Shown: positions 1 to 8,617, numbered from the stretch's first letter. The stretch is DNA of 64,000 bases from Anaerobacillus sp. CMMVII (GCF_025377685.1 NZ_JACEHK010000016.1:1-64000); one strand, 5' to 3'. Numbers and translations: made by a program. Notes: generated from the letters alone by a model not told the origin.

Positions 1-1
1 T

Positions 2-506
2 GCTGATGTGAAAACAATCATGAGCGATAAAGGATCTGCATTAATGGGAATTGGGGTGGCTACAGGTGAAAACCGTGCAACAGAAGCAGCTAAAAAGGCA
101 ATTTCAAGTCCTTTATTAGAAACTTCTATTGATGGCGCCCAAGGCGTACTGATGAACATTACTGGTGGTACAAACCTAAGCCTTTATGAAGTCCATGAGG
201 CAGCAGAAATCGTATCTTCTGCATCGGATCAAGAAGTAAATATGATTTTGGTTCTGTAATTAACGAGAACTTGAAAGATGAAATTGTCGTTACAGTTATT
301 GCAACAGGTTTTAATGACCAAGAAAACAACATAAGTGTTTCAAGACCGCAAAATTCAACTAAGACAGTTGGCGCAAAAAAACCAGTTGTTCAACAACATC
401 AGGAAGAAAGTTTATACACAGAAAGACAACCACATGGACAGGGGCAGCAAGAATCTGCTGATACCTTGGATATCCCAACATTTTAAGAAATCGTCGAAAT
501 CGTTAA
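2..506 (+). pseudogene. ftsZ: FtsZ cell-division GTPase, C-terminal part, frameshifted as read
   Basis: This is the C-terminal part of FtsZ, the tubulin-like GTPase that forms the division ring; the gene starts before the window. Frame 2 gives the conserved stretch around GVATGENRA, the [13 protein letters not shown] region and the NMI segment. The reading frame is then lost at a T run (246-249), where one more T restores the family sequence [23 protein letters not shown] second run (481-484) also lacks one T; with it restored the protein ends in DTLDIPTFLRNRRNR, the conserved C-terminal peptide that binds FtsA, SepF and other partners. Both breaks are one-base run contractions in an essential gene, so sequence errors are far more likely than a pseudogene. 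SepF is encoded 6 kb downstream. Confidence 0.93.
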
Positions 507-508
507 AA

Positions 509-558
509 TAAAAAGACTAGGCCAAGGTACAACATTGTACCTTAGCCTAGTCTTTTTT
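509..558 (+). terminator. Rho-independent terminator of ftsZ
   Basis: A near-perfect hairpin (arms about AAAAGACTAGGC and GCCTAGTCTTTT, extended inward by AAGGTACAA/TTGTACCTT) begins just after the ftsZ stop and runs into a T tract. Confidence 0.9.
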
Positions 559-683
559 ATTAGGATGTTTTCAAATAGATCTTTTGAGTTGTCCATTCAG
601 AATGGACAAAGGATAAGAAATGTCCTTTGTGTTTTTACCATGTAAATAGTTGAACTTCGAAAGTTGACTTTCTCTTATTAAAA

Positions 684-860
684 AGCTCTTTTCGTAAACT
701 TTGTGGCTTTTAGGTCGTCTGTTGAGAATAAATAAGCTTTTTGGGACAAATTTATTTGTCCCAATGGCTTATTTATTCTCAAAAGCTTCACGCAAAGGGC
801 GAAGAACCAAGCATTTGCTTGGTTACGACCTAAAAGCTAATAGCAACAATCTTAAGAGCG
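684..860. repeat. Nested palindromic dispersed repeat, copy 1
   Basis: Intergenic element with outer ends GCTCTT/AAGAGC, a second pair of arms (GCTTTTAGGTCGT / ACGACCTAAAAGC), and an inner long hairpin (GAGAATAAATAAGC / GCTTATTTATTCTC with GGGACAAAT/ATTTGTCCC at its tip). A copy in inverted orientation lies at 12328-12480. A short open frame through it (701-913) has no homology-like features and is judged spurious. Function unknown; a MITE- or REP-like element is possible. Confidence 0.8.
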
Positions 861-1047
861 TATTAAAAACAGCTAGTGCAAAATATATTTACATCTATGA
901 TGGTGAAAGTTAGCATTTAAGCAAGAGGATAAATATTTTCAAGCAAAAAACTTGACATTTTCTTATTATATCTAAAAATCGGTTTAGAGCGAAGACGACA
1001 ATTTAAGTGAAAAAAACCTAAAATTTCTGCGATTCTATCGGCATAAA

Positions 1048-1081
1048 CTGACAGACTTATAAACAAGAAGTGATATATACT
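1048..1081 (+). promoter_or_regulatory. Candidate Spo0A-dependent spoIIG promoter
   Basis: A -35-like CTGACA (1048-1053) and a -10 TATACT (1076-1081) are 22 bp apart. The B. subtilis spoIIG promoter is known for this abnormal 22-bp spacing and uses sigma-A with phosphorylated Spo0A. I could not find a clear TGTCGAA Spo0A box nearby; AGACGACAA near 992 is a weak candidate. Confidence 0.55.
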
Positions 1082-1156
1082 AGTTTCAAATTCTTTAAGA
1101 GGTTGTTCAAAAAGTGGAAAATGAATTAATCTTTAAAGATTAGGAAAGGAGCCGAT

Positions 1157-2081
1157 ATGGCCGTATATTTGGATGTCATATGGTTTCTAAACTTTTGTAT
1201 CGATTTACTATTGCTGTTATTAACAGCAATAGTATTAAAACGAAACATCGTAAAATGGCGCCTTATAATGGGAGCTCTAGTAGCATCAAGTGTACTATTT
1301 TAGTTATTACACCGTACAGCTCTTTATACTATCATCCAATGTTTAAATTAGCTTTTTCCACTTGCATCGTTGTTACTACTTTCGGATTTAAAAGGTTCTC
1401 ATACTTTATTCAAAATCTAGTTACATTCTATTTCGTTAGCTTCATATGTGGGGGTGGGTTGATTGCATTACATTATTTCTTCAATAACGAAATGGTTATT
1501 TTGAATGGGGTAGTAACAACGAAATCGACAGGCTTAGGGACGCCTATTAGTTGGCTATTAATCCTTATTGGATTTCCTGCCATTTGGCTTTTTTCTAAAA
1601 AAAGATTTGAACAAATCGAGGTAAGGAAAGTAAAGTACGAAGAAATAGTTAATGTAGATCTTTTTATATTGGACCGTCATATACAGCTAAAAGGGTTAAT
1701 TGATAGTGGTAATCAACTGCAAGATCCTTTAACCAAAAAGCCAGTTATGATAATAGATATGAACGAACTACAAAATAAATTCCCTAAAACTATTGTCCAG
1801 CAAGCTAAAGAACCCGAAAGGATTGGAGAACCAACACTTCAACTTGAACAGGAATGGGAAGAAAGGCTTTGTATAATTCCATATCGAGGGATTGGTCAAG
1901 TAAATCAATTTATTATTGGTCTAAGACCAAATAAGTAATTGTTACATTGGATCATGGTGAGGAGCTAGAATGCAGTAATGTTATTGTAGGATTGAATTTT
2001 ACAAATTTATCATCTGAAGGAGACTTTGATTGTATTCTACATCCCCAGATGCTTATTCAAGGAAAAAAACGTTTAGCTTAG
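1157..2081 (+). pseudogene. spoIIGA: SpoIIGA, pro-sigma-E processing protease, frameshifted as read
   Basis: SpoIIGA is the membrane aspartic protease that cleaves pro-sigma-E in the mother cell after a signal from the forespore. The start is ATG 1157 after AGGAAAGGA, giving MAVYLDVIWFLNFCID, the family N-terminus. Several hydrophobic segments fill the first half. The catalytic motif LIDSGNQL with its Asp is present near 1696-1720. The frame breaks at a TTTT run (1298-1301, expected five) and again near 1932-1936 (AATAAG, expected one more A), after which the normal C-terminus runs to 2081. Both fit one-base run contractions. The gene directly precedes sigE, its substrate, as in the spoIIG operon. 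Confidence 0.9.
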
Positions 2082-2121
2082 GGAAATATCGTAACTGTAA
2101 CTTAGGAGGTAGGGTACATAC

Positions 2122-2841
2122 ATGGTAAAACTTAAACTGAAATTGACATTAGTGTGGTACAAACTTTTAATGAAGTTAGGATTAAAAGCTGATGAAATTT
2201 ATTATATTGGTGGTAGTGAAGCGTTGCCGCCACCACTTTCAAAAGATGAGGAAGAACATTTATTAAGTAAACTTCCTACTGGAGACAAAGCAGTACGTTC
2301 AATGTTAATAGAACGAAACTTACGCTTAGTGGTATACATTGCTAGAAAATTTGAGAACACAGGAATTAATATTGAGGACTTAATTAGTATTGGAACAATT
2401 GGCCTTATTAAAGCTGTAAATACATTTAATCCAGAAAAGAAAATTAAATTAGCAACATACGCCTCAAGGTGTATTGAAAACGAGATTTTAATGTATTTAA
2501 GAAGAAATAATAAAATTCGTTCAGAAGTCTCCTTTGATGAACCTTTAAATATTGATTGGGATGGGAATGAACTTCTCCTCTCTGATGTTTTGGGAACTGA
2601 AGAAGATATCATTACGAAAGGAATTGAGGAAAAAGTCGATCGGAAGCTACTTGTGAACGCGCTTCATACACTCAATGCCCGAGAAAAACAAATAATGGAA
2701 CTTCGTTTTGGACTAGCTGGTGGGGAAGAAAAAACTCAAAAAGATGTAGCAGATTTATTAGGGATTTCTCAATCCTATATTTCTAGGCTAGAAAAGCGAA
2801 TCATAAAAAGATTAAGAAAAGAATTTAATAAAATGGTATAA
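2122..2841 (+). CDS. sigE: RNA polymerase sigma-E, mother-cell sporulation sigma factor
   Basis: Sigma-E is the first mother-cell-specific sigma factor of sporulation. The 239-residue protein matches the usual length. It has an N-terminal pro-sequence of about 27-29 residues ([17 protein letters not shown], amphipathic) that SpoIIGA removes, then region 2 ([30 protein letters not shown]) and region 4 ([12 protein letters not shown] and the helix-turn-helix [22 protein letters not shown]). The start ATG follows TAGGAGG. It lies 40 bp after spoIIGA in the same operon. The frame is intact, unlike its neighbour. Confidence 0.98.
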   Translation: MVKLKLKLTLVWYKLLMKLGLKADEIYYIGGSEALPPPLSKDEEEHLLSKLPTGDKAVRSMLIERNLRLVVYIARKFENTGINIEDLISIGTIGLIKAVNTFNPEKKIKLATYASRCIENEILMYLRRNNKIRSEVSFDEPLNIDWDGNELLLSDVLGTEEDIITKGIEEKVDRKLLVNALHTLNAREKQIMELRFGLAGGEEKTQKDVADLLGISQSYISRLEKRIIKRLRKEFNKMV

Positions 2842-2949
2842 ATATTTAGAAAAAAACAATTACTTATACCATAAATTTTTTTTTTTTGATAAGTCCCTTG
2901 TGTATCAATGTTCTACCTGATTTATCCGTTTCCACGTTTCTGATGTAGT

Positions 2950-2978
2950 GCATAATTTTCCCACCTGAGGAGATACTT
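2950..2978 (+). promoter_or_regulatory. Candidate sigma-F type promoter of sigG
   Basis: GCATA (2950-2954), 14 bp, then GGAGATACTT (2969-2978) fits the forespore sigma-F consensus (-35 GYATA, -10 GGNNANAMTW). In B. subtilis sigG is transcribed in the forespore by sigma-F and then by sigma-G itself. A run of about 12 T lies between sigE and this site. Confidence 0.55.
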
Positions 2979-3014
2979 ACTCATGTACATCAACTCCTGT
3001 AAGGAGGGAAAGAA

Positions 3015-3800
3015 TTGACACGTAATAAAGTAGAAATATGTGGTGTTGATACCGCAAAATTGCCAGTTCTAACAAACAAAGAAATGCGTCAACTATTCGA
3101 AGAACTGCAAAGCGGTGATATCTCAGCAAGAGAAAAGCTAATAAACGGAAATCTAAGGTTAGTGTTAAGTGTTATTCAACGCTTTAACAACAGGGGAGAG
3201 TATGTTGATGACTTATTCCAAGTCGGTTGTATTGGTTTAATGAAATCAATTGACAACTTTGACTTAAGTCAAAATGTTAAATTTTCAACGTACGCAGTAC
3301 CAATGATTATTGGGGAAATTCGTCGCTATTTACGTGACAACAACCCAATCAGAGTTTCCAGATCACTGCGGGATATTGCTTATAAGGCGTTGCAAGTAAG
3401 GGATTCGCTAATGAGTGAGAAAAGTCGTGATCGTGAGCCAACTATTCAGGAAATCGCAAAAGTGTTAAACGTACCAAAAGAGGATATTGTTTTTGCCCTT
3501 GATGCGATCCAAGATCCTGTCTCATTATTTGAGCCAATATACAATGATGGGGGCGACCCGATTTATGTAATGGACCAAATAAGTGATGATAAACAAAAGG
3601 ATATTCAATGGGTTGAAGAAATTGCGTTGAAAGAGGCAATGGTTCGTTTAAGTGAAAGAGAGAAAATGATTTTAAATATGCGCTTTTATCAAGGGAAAAC
3701 ACAAATGGAAGTGGCAGATGAAATTGGCATTTCCCAGGCGCAAGTTTCTAGACTTGAGAAAGCTGCCATCCAACAAATGAATAAGCATGCAAAAGCTTGA
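3015..3800 (+). CDS. sigG: RNA polymerase sigma-G, late forespore sigma factor
   Basis: Sigma-G drives late forespore genes. The start is TTG 3015 after AAGGAGGGA, giving 261 residues, about the family length. The N-terminus (TRNKVEICGVDTAKLPVL) is typical of SigG. Region 2 (NLRLVLSVIQRFNNRGEYVDDLFQVGCIGLMKSIDNF), region 3 (NPIRVSRSLRDIAYKALQVRD) and region 4 with the helix-turn-helix (TQMEVADEIGISQAQVSRLEK) are all clear. It is separated from sigE by its own likely forespore promoter. Confidence 0.98.
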   Translation: MTRNKVEICGVDTAKLPVLTNKEMRQLFEELQSGDISAREKLINGNLRLVLSVIQRFNNRGEYVDDLFQVGCIGLMKSIDNFDLSQNVKFSTYAVPMIIGEIRRYLRDNNPIRVSRSLRDIAYKALQVRDSLMSEKSRDREPTIQEIAKVLNVPKEDIVFALDAIQDPVSLFEPIYNDGGDPIYVMDQISDDKQKDIQWVEEIALKEAMVRLSEREKMILNMRFYQGKTQMEVADEIGISQAQVSRLEKAAIQQMNKHAKA

Positions 3801-3826
3801 GGTAACCTAAGGGTTACCTCTTTTTT
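3799..3826 (+). terminator. Terminator of sigG
   Basis: The 9-bp perfect stem GAGGTAACC/GGTTACCTC with a 4-nt loop is followed by six T and starts at the sigG stop codon. Confidence 0.9.
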
Positions 3827-3857
3827 AAAAGGTAATGTATAATATTTCAACGTAATA

Positions 3858-4018
3858 ACTGTCTAGCTCCACCGCCCAGCCCCTCGAGGTCAAATAACCT
3901 TCGAGAGAAAAAGTGAACTTCCTTTTTCCTAGAATAAAAATGAAAGAGCACACTTTTTTTCTCGAAGGACATTTGCTTGTCGGGGCTAAAATGGGGCGTG
4001 CACTTTTCTTATCAAGAA
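3858..4018. repeat. GTCTAGCTC-type Bacillus intergenic repeat, copy 1
   Basis: A long imperfect hairpin begins GTCTAGCTCCACCGCCCAGC and ends near GGGGCGTGCACTTTTCTTATC. Arms include AGCCCC...GGGGCT and CCTTCGAGAGAAAAA / TTTTTTCTCGAAGG. This kind of palindrome is known from many Bacillus genomes. It fills the gap between the sigG terminator and the ylmC-type gene. A diverged relative lies at 37183-37322. Confidence 0.75.
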
Positions 4019-4085
4019 TTGTAAATATAATTACCGACTTGAACATATAAATGAAACAAAGATTATTATGGATGGGGGCTATTAG

Positions 4086-4325
4086 ATGTTAAAAATTTCG
4101 GAAATACAATCGAAGGACATTGTCAATATTTCTGATGGTAAAGTATTAGGCCATATAGGTGACTTAGATATTAATTTAGATGAGGGTACCGTTAAATCGA
4201 TTATTATTGGCGGCACCGGAAGAATGCTAACATTTTTAGGAGGAAAAGAAGCAGAGATTGTTATCCCTTGGGAAAATATTGTGAAAATTGGTTCTGATGT
4301 TATCTTAGTTCGTTTAGGGGATTAA
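4086..4325 (+). CDS. ylmC: YlmC/YmxH family PRC-barrel protein
   Basis: This 79-residue protein has the small PRC-barrel fold of the YlmC/YmxH sporulation family (MLKISEIQSKDIVNISDGKVLGHIGDLDIN, then a GGTGRMLTFLGG loop and IVIPWENIVKIG). In B. subtilis ylmC lies between sigG and ylmD, the same place as here. The start ATG 4086 follows GGGGGC. The exact molecular role is unknown. Confidence 0.88.
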   Translation: MLKISEIQSKDIVNISDGKVLGHIGDLDINLDEGTVKSIIIGGTGRMLTFLGGKEAEIVIPWENIVKIGSDVILVRLGD

Positions 4326-4406
4326 AAGTGTATTTTTGGTTAATTGGATTTATTATTGCTCTTTTTTTGAAAACTTCTTTCACTTTTCTTAGTTCGCCTT
4401 TAGATA

Positions 4407-4444
4407 TGAGCCGTAGATACAATTTCATTTGTATCTACGGCTCA
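4407..4444. repeat. Perfect 16-bp hairpin between ylmC and ylmD
   Basis: TGAGCCGTAGATACAA is followed by a 6-nt loop and its exact complement. There is no T tract, so it is not a classic terminator. The flanks (TATTCTCAAAAG and TAGCAACAATC) resemble pieces of the nested palindrome at 684-860, so this may be a third, rearranged relative. Confidence 0.6.
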
Positions 4445-4618
4445 GTCTATTCTCAAAAGGTTGCTACGCCCCAATGAAATTGATAGCAACAATCACTTTT
4501 CCACTGAATTACGCTAAAAATACAGCCTACATTGCTGTTTATTAAAGGTATGGCTATTTGTAAATAGAAAAATATGTTAGAATAGAAAAAAGCATTTAGT
4601 ACAGGAGGAGTGTCATTC

Positions 4619-5431
4619 TTGATAAATGAGACTTTTGTTTTGAATAAACTCGATAATTTATCAGTGGAGCCCTTTAAAAAGCTTAATGAGAGACTAATTG
4701 TTGGGTTTTCAACAAGAAAAAATGGGTATAGTATGAACCCATACCATTCTTTCAATCTAGGTCTCCATGTTGATGATGATAGTCAACATGTGATTAGTAA
4801 TCGTAAAAAGTTAGCCGATACGATACAGATTCCTTTAGAGAAGTGGGTGTTTTCAGAGCAAGTGCATGGCAATCTAATTAAAAAGGTTTCGAAAGAAGAT
4901 TGTGGTGCAGGGGCTCTAGAAGTTTCTACAGCAATTAGAGATACAGATGGGTTATATACGAAGGATAAGCATGTTTTGTTGGCTAGTCTCTATGCTGATT
5001 GCGTACCGTTATATTTTTACGCCCCAACCTATAACATTGTCGGCCTCGCGCATGCAGGCTGGAAAGGAACTGTAGGGCAAATTGGTGCTAATATGGTTAA
5101 ACGTTGGACAGAGGAAGAACAAGTCCCTCTAGAAGCTATCTACGTTGCAATAGGTCCGTCAATTTCAATGCCATGTTATGAAGTTGATGATCATGTTATT
5201 AACCAGGTAAAAAAGGTTACTGCAAACAAACTACCTTACGAGGAAATTAAACCAAACAAATACTTACTAAATTTAAAGGAGTTAAATAAACAATTATTGC
5301 TTAATACAGGAATTAAGGAAGAGCAAATCTTCGTTTCTAATTATTGTACCTATAAAGAAACAGAATTATTTTTTTCTTATCGTCGCGAACAAAAAACGGG
5401 ACGAATGATGAGTTTTATTGGTATGGTTTAA
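4619..5431 (+). CDS. ylmD: YlmD/PgeF (YfiH) family multicopper-oxidase-fold enzyme
   Basis: This protein belongs to the DUF152/YfiH family. Members act as purine nucleoside phosphorylase/adenosine deaminase-like enzymes, and the E. coli member edits peptidoglycan precursors. The metal-site motifs are present: ADC near residue 128 (SLYADCVPL) and HAGWKGT. I prefer TTG 4619 as start, about 9 nt after AGGAGGA (4603-4609); the GTG at 4610 overlaps the ribosome-binding site. That gives about 270 residues. It is followed at once by ylmE; their ribosome-binding and stop signals overlap. Confidence 0.9.
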   Translation: MINETFVLNKLDNLSVEPFKKLNERLIVGFSTRKNGYSMNPYHSFNLGLHVDDDSQHVISNRKKLADTIQIPLEKWVFSEQVHGNLIKKVSKEDCGAGALEVSTAIRDTDGLYTKDKHVLLASLYADCVPLYFYAPTYNIVGLAHAGWKGTVGQIGANMVKRWTEEEQVPLEAIYVAIGPSISMPCYEVDDHVINQVKKVTANKLPYEEIKPNKYLLNLKELNKQLLLNTGIKEEQIFVSNYCTYKETELFFSYRREQKTGRMMSFIGMV

Positions 5432-5444
5432 GGAGGAATTGGCG

Positions 5445-6113
5445 TTGGCAGTCAGGCAAAACTTAGCCCGAATCCAGCAGGAAATTAAGAGTGCCTGTGA
5501 ACGAGTCGGGAGAGAACGAAATAGCGTTACAATTATTGCAGTTACAAAATATGTTAGTGATGAACGAGCACTAGAAGTATTAGAGGCAGGTGTAACTAAT
5601 ATTGGTGAAAATAGGGCAGAAGAAGCTGTTCGAAAATGGAACGCGCTTAATGGTAAAGGCACCTGGCATTTTATTGGAACACTACAATCACGAAAAGTTA
5701 AAGAAATTATTGATGTTTTTGATTATATACACTCTCTTGACCGACTTAGTTTAGCAAAAGAGCTTCAAAAAAGAGCCACAAAGCCGGTTAACTGTTTTAT
5801 ACAAGTAAATGTTTCGGGGGAAACGTCCAAAGCTGGCATTCCTCCAACAGACCTACTTTCATTTGTTAAGGAATTAGAGCGGTATTCGCTAATAAAAATT
5901 GTTGGTTTAATGACAATGGCTCCTAACGAAGAAAATCCAGAAGCTACGAGGCCAATTTTTCGTGAACTTAAAGTACTTCAAGAACAAGTACATGCTCTAC
6001 AGCTTCCGCATGCACCCTGCAATGAATTGTCAATGGGAATGTCTAATGATTTTCATATTGCTATTGAAGAAGGAGCAACATTTGTTAGATTAGGTACATC
6101 TTTAGTTGGGTAG
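5445..6113 (+). CDS. ylmE: YggS/YlmE-type PLP homeostasis protein
   Basis: Pyridoxal-phosphate-binding protein of the alanine-racemase-fold YggS/PROSC family, which keeps PLP and amino-acid pools in balance. The PLP lysine lies in TIIAVTKYVSDE, and the C-terminal ELSMGMSNDFHIAIEEGATFVRLGT motif is clear. Of three in-frame TTG codons (5418, 5439, 5445), 5445 has the best spacing after AAGGAGG (5430-5436) and gives MAVRQNLARIQQEI, like the family. That is 222 residues. The ribosome-binding site overlaps the ylmD stop codon. Confidence 0.93.
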   Translation: MAVRQNLARIQQEIKSACERVGRERNSVTIIAVTKYVSDERALEVLEAGVTNIGENRAEEAVRKWNALNGKGTWHFIGTLQSRKVKEIIDVFDYIHSLDRLSLAKELQKRATKPVNCFIQVNVSGETSKAGIPPTDLLSFVKELERYSLIKIVGLMTMAPNEENPEATRPIFRELKVLQEQVHALQLPHAPCNELSMGMSNDFHIAIEEGATFVRLGTSLVG

Positions 6114-6114
6114 G

Positions 6115-6203
6115 TAATGTAAATCTATAATGCAGAACATAGAATGTCTAGGACTGTTCATCGAAGTATGGCTTTCAATCTTTTTACATTCTACATTCTA
6201 CAT
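6115..6203. repeat. Heptamer-array inverted repeat element H1
   Basis: Starts 2 nt after the ylmE stop. The left arm (about 6115-6152) is a degenerate 7-bp-period array resembling ATGTAGA; a core TCGAAGTATG lies at 6161-6170; the right arm (6186-6203) is ACATTCT repeated, the complement of the left arm. Related elements lie at 12547, 30574, 42050 and 56402. Confidence 0.65.
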
Positions 6204-6224
6204 AAATAAAAGGGAGAGAGCGTA

Positions 6225-6650
6225 ATGAGCTTAAAAGCGAAATTTAAGAGTTTTTTTGAGCTAGAAGAAGACCATAATGATTCACAAATAACTCAAAATC
6301 AATATCAAGAAATTGACGAAGAATATATTACACGTAGTCAAGATAAAAAAAATGATCGGAAAAATGTGGTCAGTATTCAAAGTGTACAGAAAGCTGCAAA
6401 AGTTATGTTAATTGAGCCCAGAACCTATGACGAGGTCCAAGATATTGCTGATCACTTAAAAAATCGTAAAGCAGTAGTAATTAATTTACAACGAATTAGT
6501 CATGAACAAGCTAAACGAATTGTCGATTTTTTGAGTGGAACAGTGTATGCTATAGGAGGAGACATTCAAAAGCTAGGGGCTAACATTTTCCTTTGTACTC
6601 CTGATAACGTTGATGTTACAGGGTCAATTTCAGATTTCCTATCTGAATAA
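6225..6650 (+). CDS. sepF: SepF, FtsZ-bundling division protein
   Basis: SepF anchors and aligns FtsZ filaments at the septum. The 141 residues show the N-terminal amphipathic membrane helix ([12 protein letters not shown]), an acidic linker, and the C-terminal core ([31 protein letters not shown] ... [26 protein letters not shown]) that binds the FtsZ tail. It sits in the conserved ylm cluster. Confidence 0.97.
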   Translation: MSLKAKFKSFFELEEDHNDSQITQNQYQEIDEEYITRSQDKKNDRKNVVSIQSVQKAAKVMLIEPRTYDEVQDIADHLKNRKAVVINLQRISHEQAKRIVDFLSGTVYAIGGDIQKLGANIFLCTPDNVDVTGSISDFLSE

Positions 6651-6675
6651 ATATTTAAAGTGGGTGATTAAAAGT

Positions 6676-6936
6676 ATGGCTACAATTCAAAGTATTATTA
6701 ATCAATTATTATTTTTGTATTCGTATGTTGTTATTGCGTACATTTTAATGTCGTGGTTTCCAAATGCAAGAGAATCTTCAATAGGACAATTTATAGCGTC
6801 GATTGTTGAACCGTATTTAGCTCCGTTTAGAAAAATCATTCCTCCTCTAGGAATGATTGATATTTCTCCTATTGTTGCAATCATTGCATTGCGCTTAGCT
6901 ACAAATGGAGTAAATGCGATTTTCTCGATGTTTTAA
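6676..6936 (+). CDS. ylmG: YlmG/YggT family membrane protein
   Basis: An 86-residue YggT-family membrane protein with two hydrophobic segments (about residues 8-28 and 60-85) and the family signatures YILMSWFPNAR and PYLAPFRKIIPPLGMIDISPIVAI. The start is ATG 6676; a longer frame beginning at 6610 overlaps sepF and has no signal. Members are linked to division and membrane organisation in Firmicutes and chloroplasts, but the mechanism is unclear. Confidence 0.92.
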   Translation: MATIQSIINQLLFLYSYVVIAYILMSWFPNARESSIGQFIASIVEPYLAPFRKIIPPLGMIDISPIVAIIALRLATNGVNAIFSMF

Positions 6937-6954
6937 GGCAGGGTCACTAATACG

Positions 6955-7728
6955 ATGAGTATGTACGATCACTTTCGAAAAGAAGAACGTCCTTTTGTTG
7001 ATCAGGTTGTTGAATGGAAAGAAATTGTTAAAGGTCGTTTTGTACATAAGTTATCCGATTTTTTAGATCCTCGTGAACAACAAATAGTAACAGCGATCAT
7101 TGGGCAAGACCAGGAAGTTCGCTTTTCCTTTTTTGGTGGAACTGAAAAGACAGAGCGAAAACGAGCTTTCTTGTTTCCGCCTTACTTAGAACCTTCAAAT
7201 GACGATTATCAACTATCAGCATATAAAGTTCACTATCCACATAAATTTGTTCAATTATCGCACCGTGACTTGTTAGGTTCGATGATGGCTTTAGGTTTAA
7301 AAAGAGAAAAATTTGGTGACATATATATACAGAATGAAGACATTCAAATTGTTGTTGCCTCTGAAATAAGTAGTTATGTTGAGGCAAACCTTCAAAATAT
7401 TGGACGAGCCCAAATTCGTTTAGAGTCAATTTCACTGGACAAGTTGATAATTGAAGAAGAAGAATGGAATGAAAAAATGATTACTGCGAGCTCATTGCGA
7501 TTAGATGTAATTCTTTCAGAAATCTATCAATTATCAAGATCCAAAATTGTTCCGTTTATAGAATCAAAAAGGGTAAAAGTCAACTGGAGAATTATAGAGC
7601 AACCAGCTTTTCAACTTCAAAGTGGGGATTATTTATCGGTTCGGGGTTTAGGAAGAAGTAAACTTATTGCGGTACATGGTAAAACGAAAAAGGATAAGTA
7701 CAGAATAGAAATAGGAATGCGAAAATAG
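6955..7728 (+). CDS. ylmH: YlmH (RqcP2-like) S4-domain RNA-binding protein
   Basis: 257 residues: an N-terminal YlmH domain (EERPFVDQVVEWKEIV ... FLDPREQQIV) and a C-terminal S4 RNA-binding domain (SSLRLDVILSEIYQLSRSKIVPFIESKRVKVNW). Work in B. subtilis placed YlmH in ribosome-associated quality control, where it binds 50S-peptidyl-tRNA complexes alongside RqcH. rqcH is also in this window (30.8-32.5 kb). The start ATG 6955 follows a weak AGGCAGGGTC. Confidence 0.93.
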   Translation: MSMYDHFRKEERPFVDQVVEWKEIVKGRFVHKLSDFLDPREQQIVTAIIGQDQEVRFSFFGGTEKTERKRAFLFPPYLEPSNDDYQLSAYKVHYPHKFVQLSHRDLLGSMMALGLKREKFGDIYIQNEDIQIVVASEISSYVEANLQNIGRAQIRLESISLDKLIIEEEEWNEKMITASSLRLDVILSEIYQLSRSKIVPFIESKRVKVNWRIIEQPAFQLQSGDYLSVRGLGRSKLIAVHGKTKKDKYRIEIGMRK

Positions 7729-7822
7729 CCGTAGTTTTTTGCAGGAATTTTTCTTATAATGTCGAATTAACTATAATAATTTAACTTATTTAGAGTTTGT
7801 GAATACATTTGGAGGTGGCAAA

Positions 7823-8320
7823 ATGCCCTTAACACCATTAGACATCCATAACAAAGAATTTAACAGAGGTTTTCGTGGTTATGATGAAGATGAAGTAAAC
7901 GAATTTTTGGATCAAGTTATTAAGGATTATGAAATTGTTCTTCGTGAAAAAAAAGAGCTTGCAGATAAAGTTGCAGATCTTGACGAGAGATTAGCCCATT
8001 TTGCTAATATAGAATCTACACTGAATAAGTCTATTTTGATTGCTCAGGAGACTGCCGAAGAAGTGAAGAGAAATGCACAAAAAGAAGCTCAGTTAATTAT
8101 TAAAGAAGCCGAAAAAAATGCCGATCGTATTATTAATGACTCTTTGTCAAAATCTAGGAAAATCGCTTTGGAAATTGAAGAGTTGAAAAAGCAAGCCTCA
8201 GTCTACAAAATGAGATTTAAAATGCTAATTGAAGCACAACTTGAAATGCTTGGTAGTGATGATTGGGAGGATTTTAGTAAGGCTAGTGATGACAGGAATG
8301 AATTAGTAAGAGAAGTTTAA
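7823..8320 (+). CDS. divIVA: DivIVA, pole- and septum-targeting coiled-coil protein
   Basis: DivIVA binds curved membrane and positions the Min system and, in sporulation, the chromosome. The start is ATG 7823 after GGAGGTGG; the upstream GTG at 7799 precedes the ribosome-binding site and is rejected. The 165 residues begin with the family lipid-binding domain (MPLTPLDIHNKEFNRGFRGYDEDEVNEFLDQV) followed by long coiled coil. It closes the ylm cluster directly before the ileS leader. Confidence 0.97.
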   Translation: MPLTPLDIHNKEFNRGFRGYDEDEVNEFLDQVIKDYEIVLREKKELADKVADLDERLAHFANIESTLNKSILIAQETAEEVKRNAQKEAQLIIKEAEKNADRIINDSLSKSRKIALEIEELKKQASVYKMRFKMLIEAQLEMLGSDDWEDFSKASDDRNELVREV

Positions 8321-8328
8321 AGCTTTTC

Positions 8329-8357
8329 TTGACGTTGGTATTTTTTTTTCATATAAT
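8329..8357 (+). promoter_or_regulatory. Sigma-A promoter of ileS
   Basis: TTGACG (8329-8334), 17 bp, TATAAT (8352-8357), directly upstream of the T-box leader. Confidence 0.85.
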
Positions 8358-8363
8358 ACCTTT

Positions 8364-8617
8364 ATTAATTAAATGGAGAGACTGCTTCGATTGGGACAGT
8401 ACTTTTTATAAGCATATTGTAGCGAATCAGGGTTGGTGTAAGCCTGGTATAGAGCTGTAAAGAGGAAAATCACCCATGAGCTTCACACCGAACTTTGAGT
8501 AGGCTGTGACGAATCATTCACGTTACGAATTTCAAGTGAGCAGTGCAAATGCTGTTTAACAGGGTGGTACCGCGGGTAAACCTTCTCGTCCCTACATAGG
8601 GATGAGAAGGTTTTTTT
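8364..8617 (+). promoter_or_regulatory. T-box riboswitch (isoleucine) of ileS
   Basis: The tRNA-sensing leader shows the T-box sequence GGGTGGTACCGCGG (8562-8575) that pairs with uncharged tRNA acceptor ends. It is followed by a terminator hairpin, CCTTCTCGTCCC / GGGATGAGAAGG plus seven T (8581-8617). A candidate specifier codon ATC (isoleucine) lies at 8469-8471 in the Stem I region. Uncharged tRNA-Ile should stop termination and raise ileS expression. Confidence 0.93.

Noticed and set aside
701-913. Open frame of 70 codons in the ftsZ-spoIIGA gap
   Set aside because: It lies within the nested palindrome, has no ribosome-binding site and its inverted copy at 12.4 kb does not keep the frame.
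2202-2612. Minus-strand 136-codon frame opposite sigE
   Set aside because: Antisense shadow of the conserved sigma region; no ribosome-binding site and no family features.
8364-8617. tRNA gene in the ileS leader
   Set aside because: The structured sequence is a T-box leader with terminator and GGTGGTACCGCGG, not a tRNA fold.
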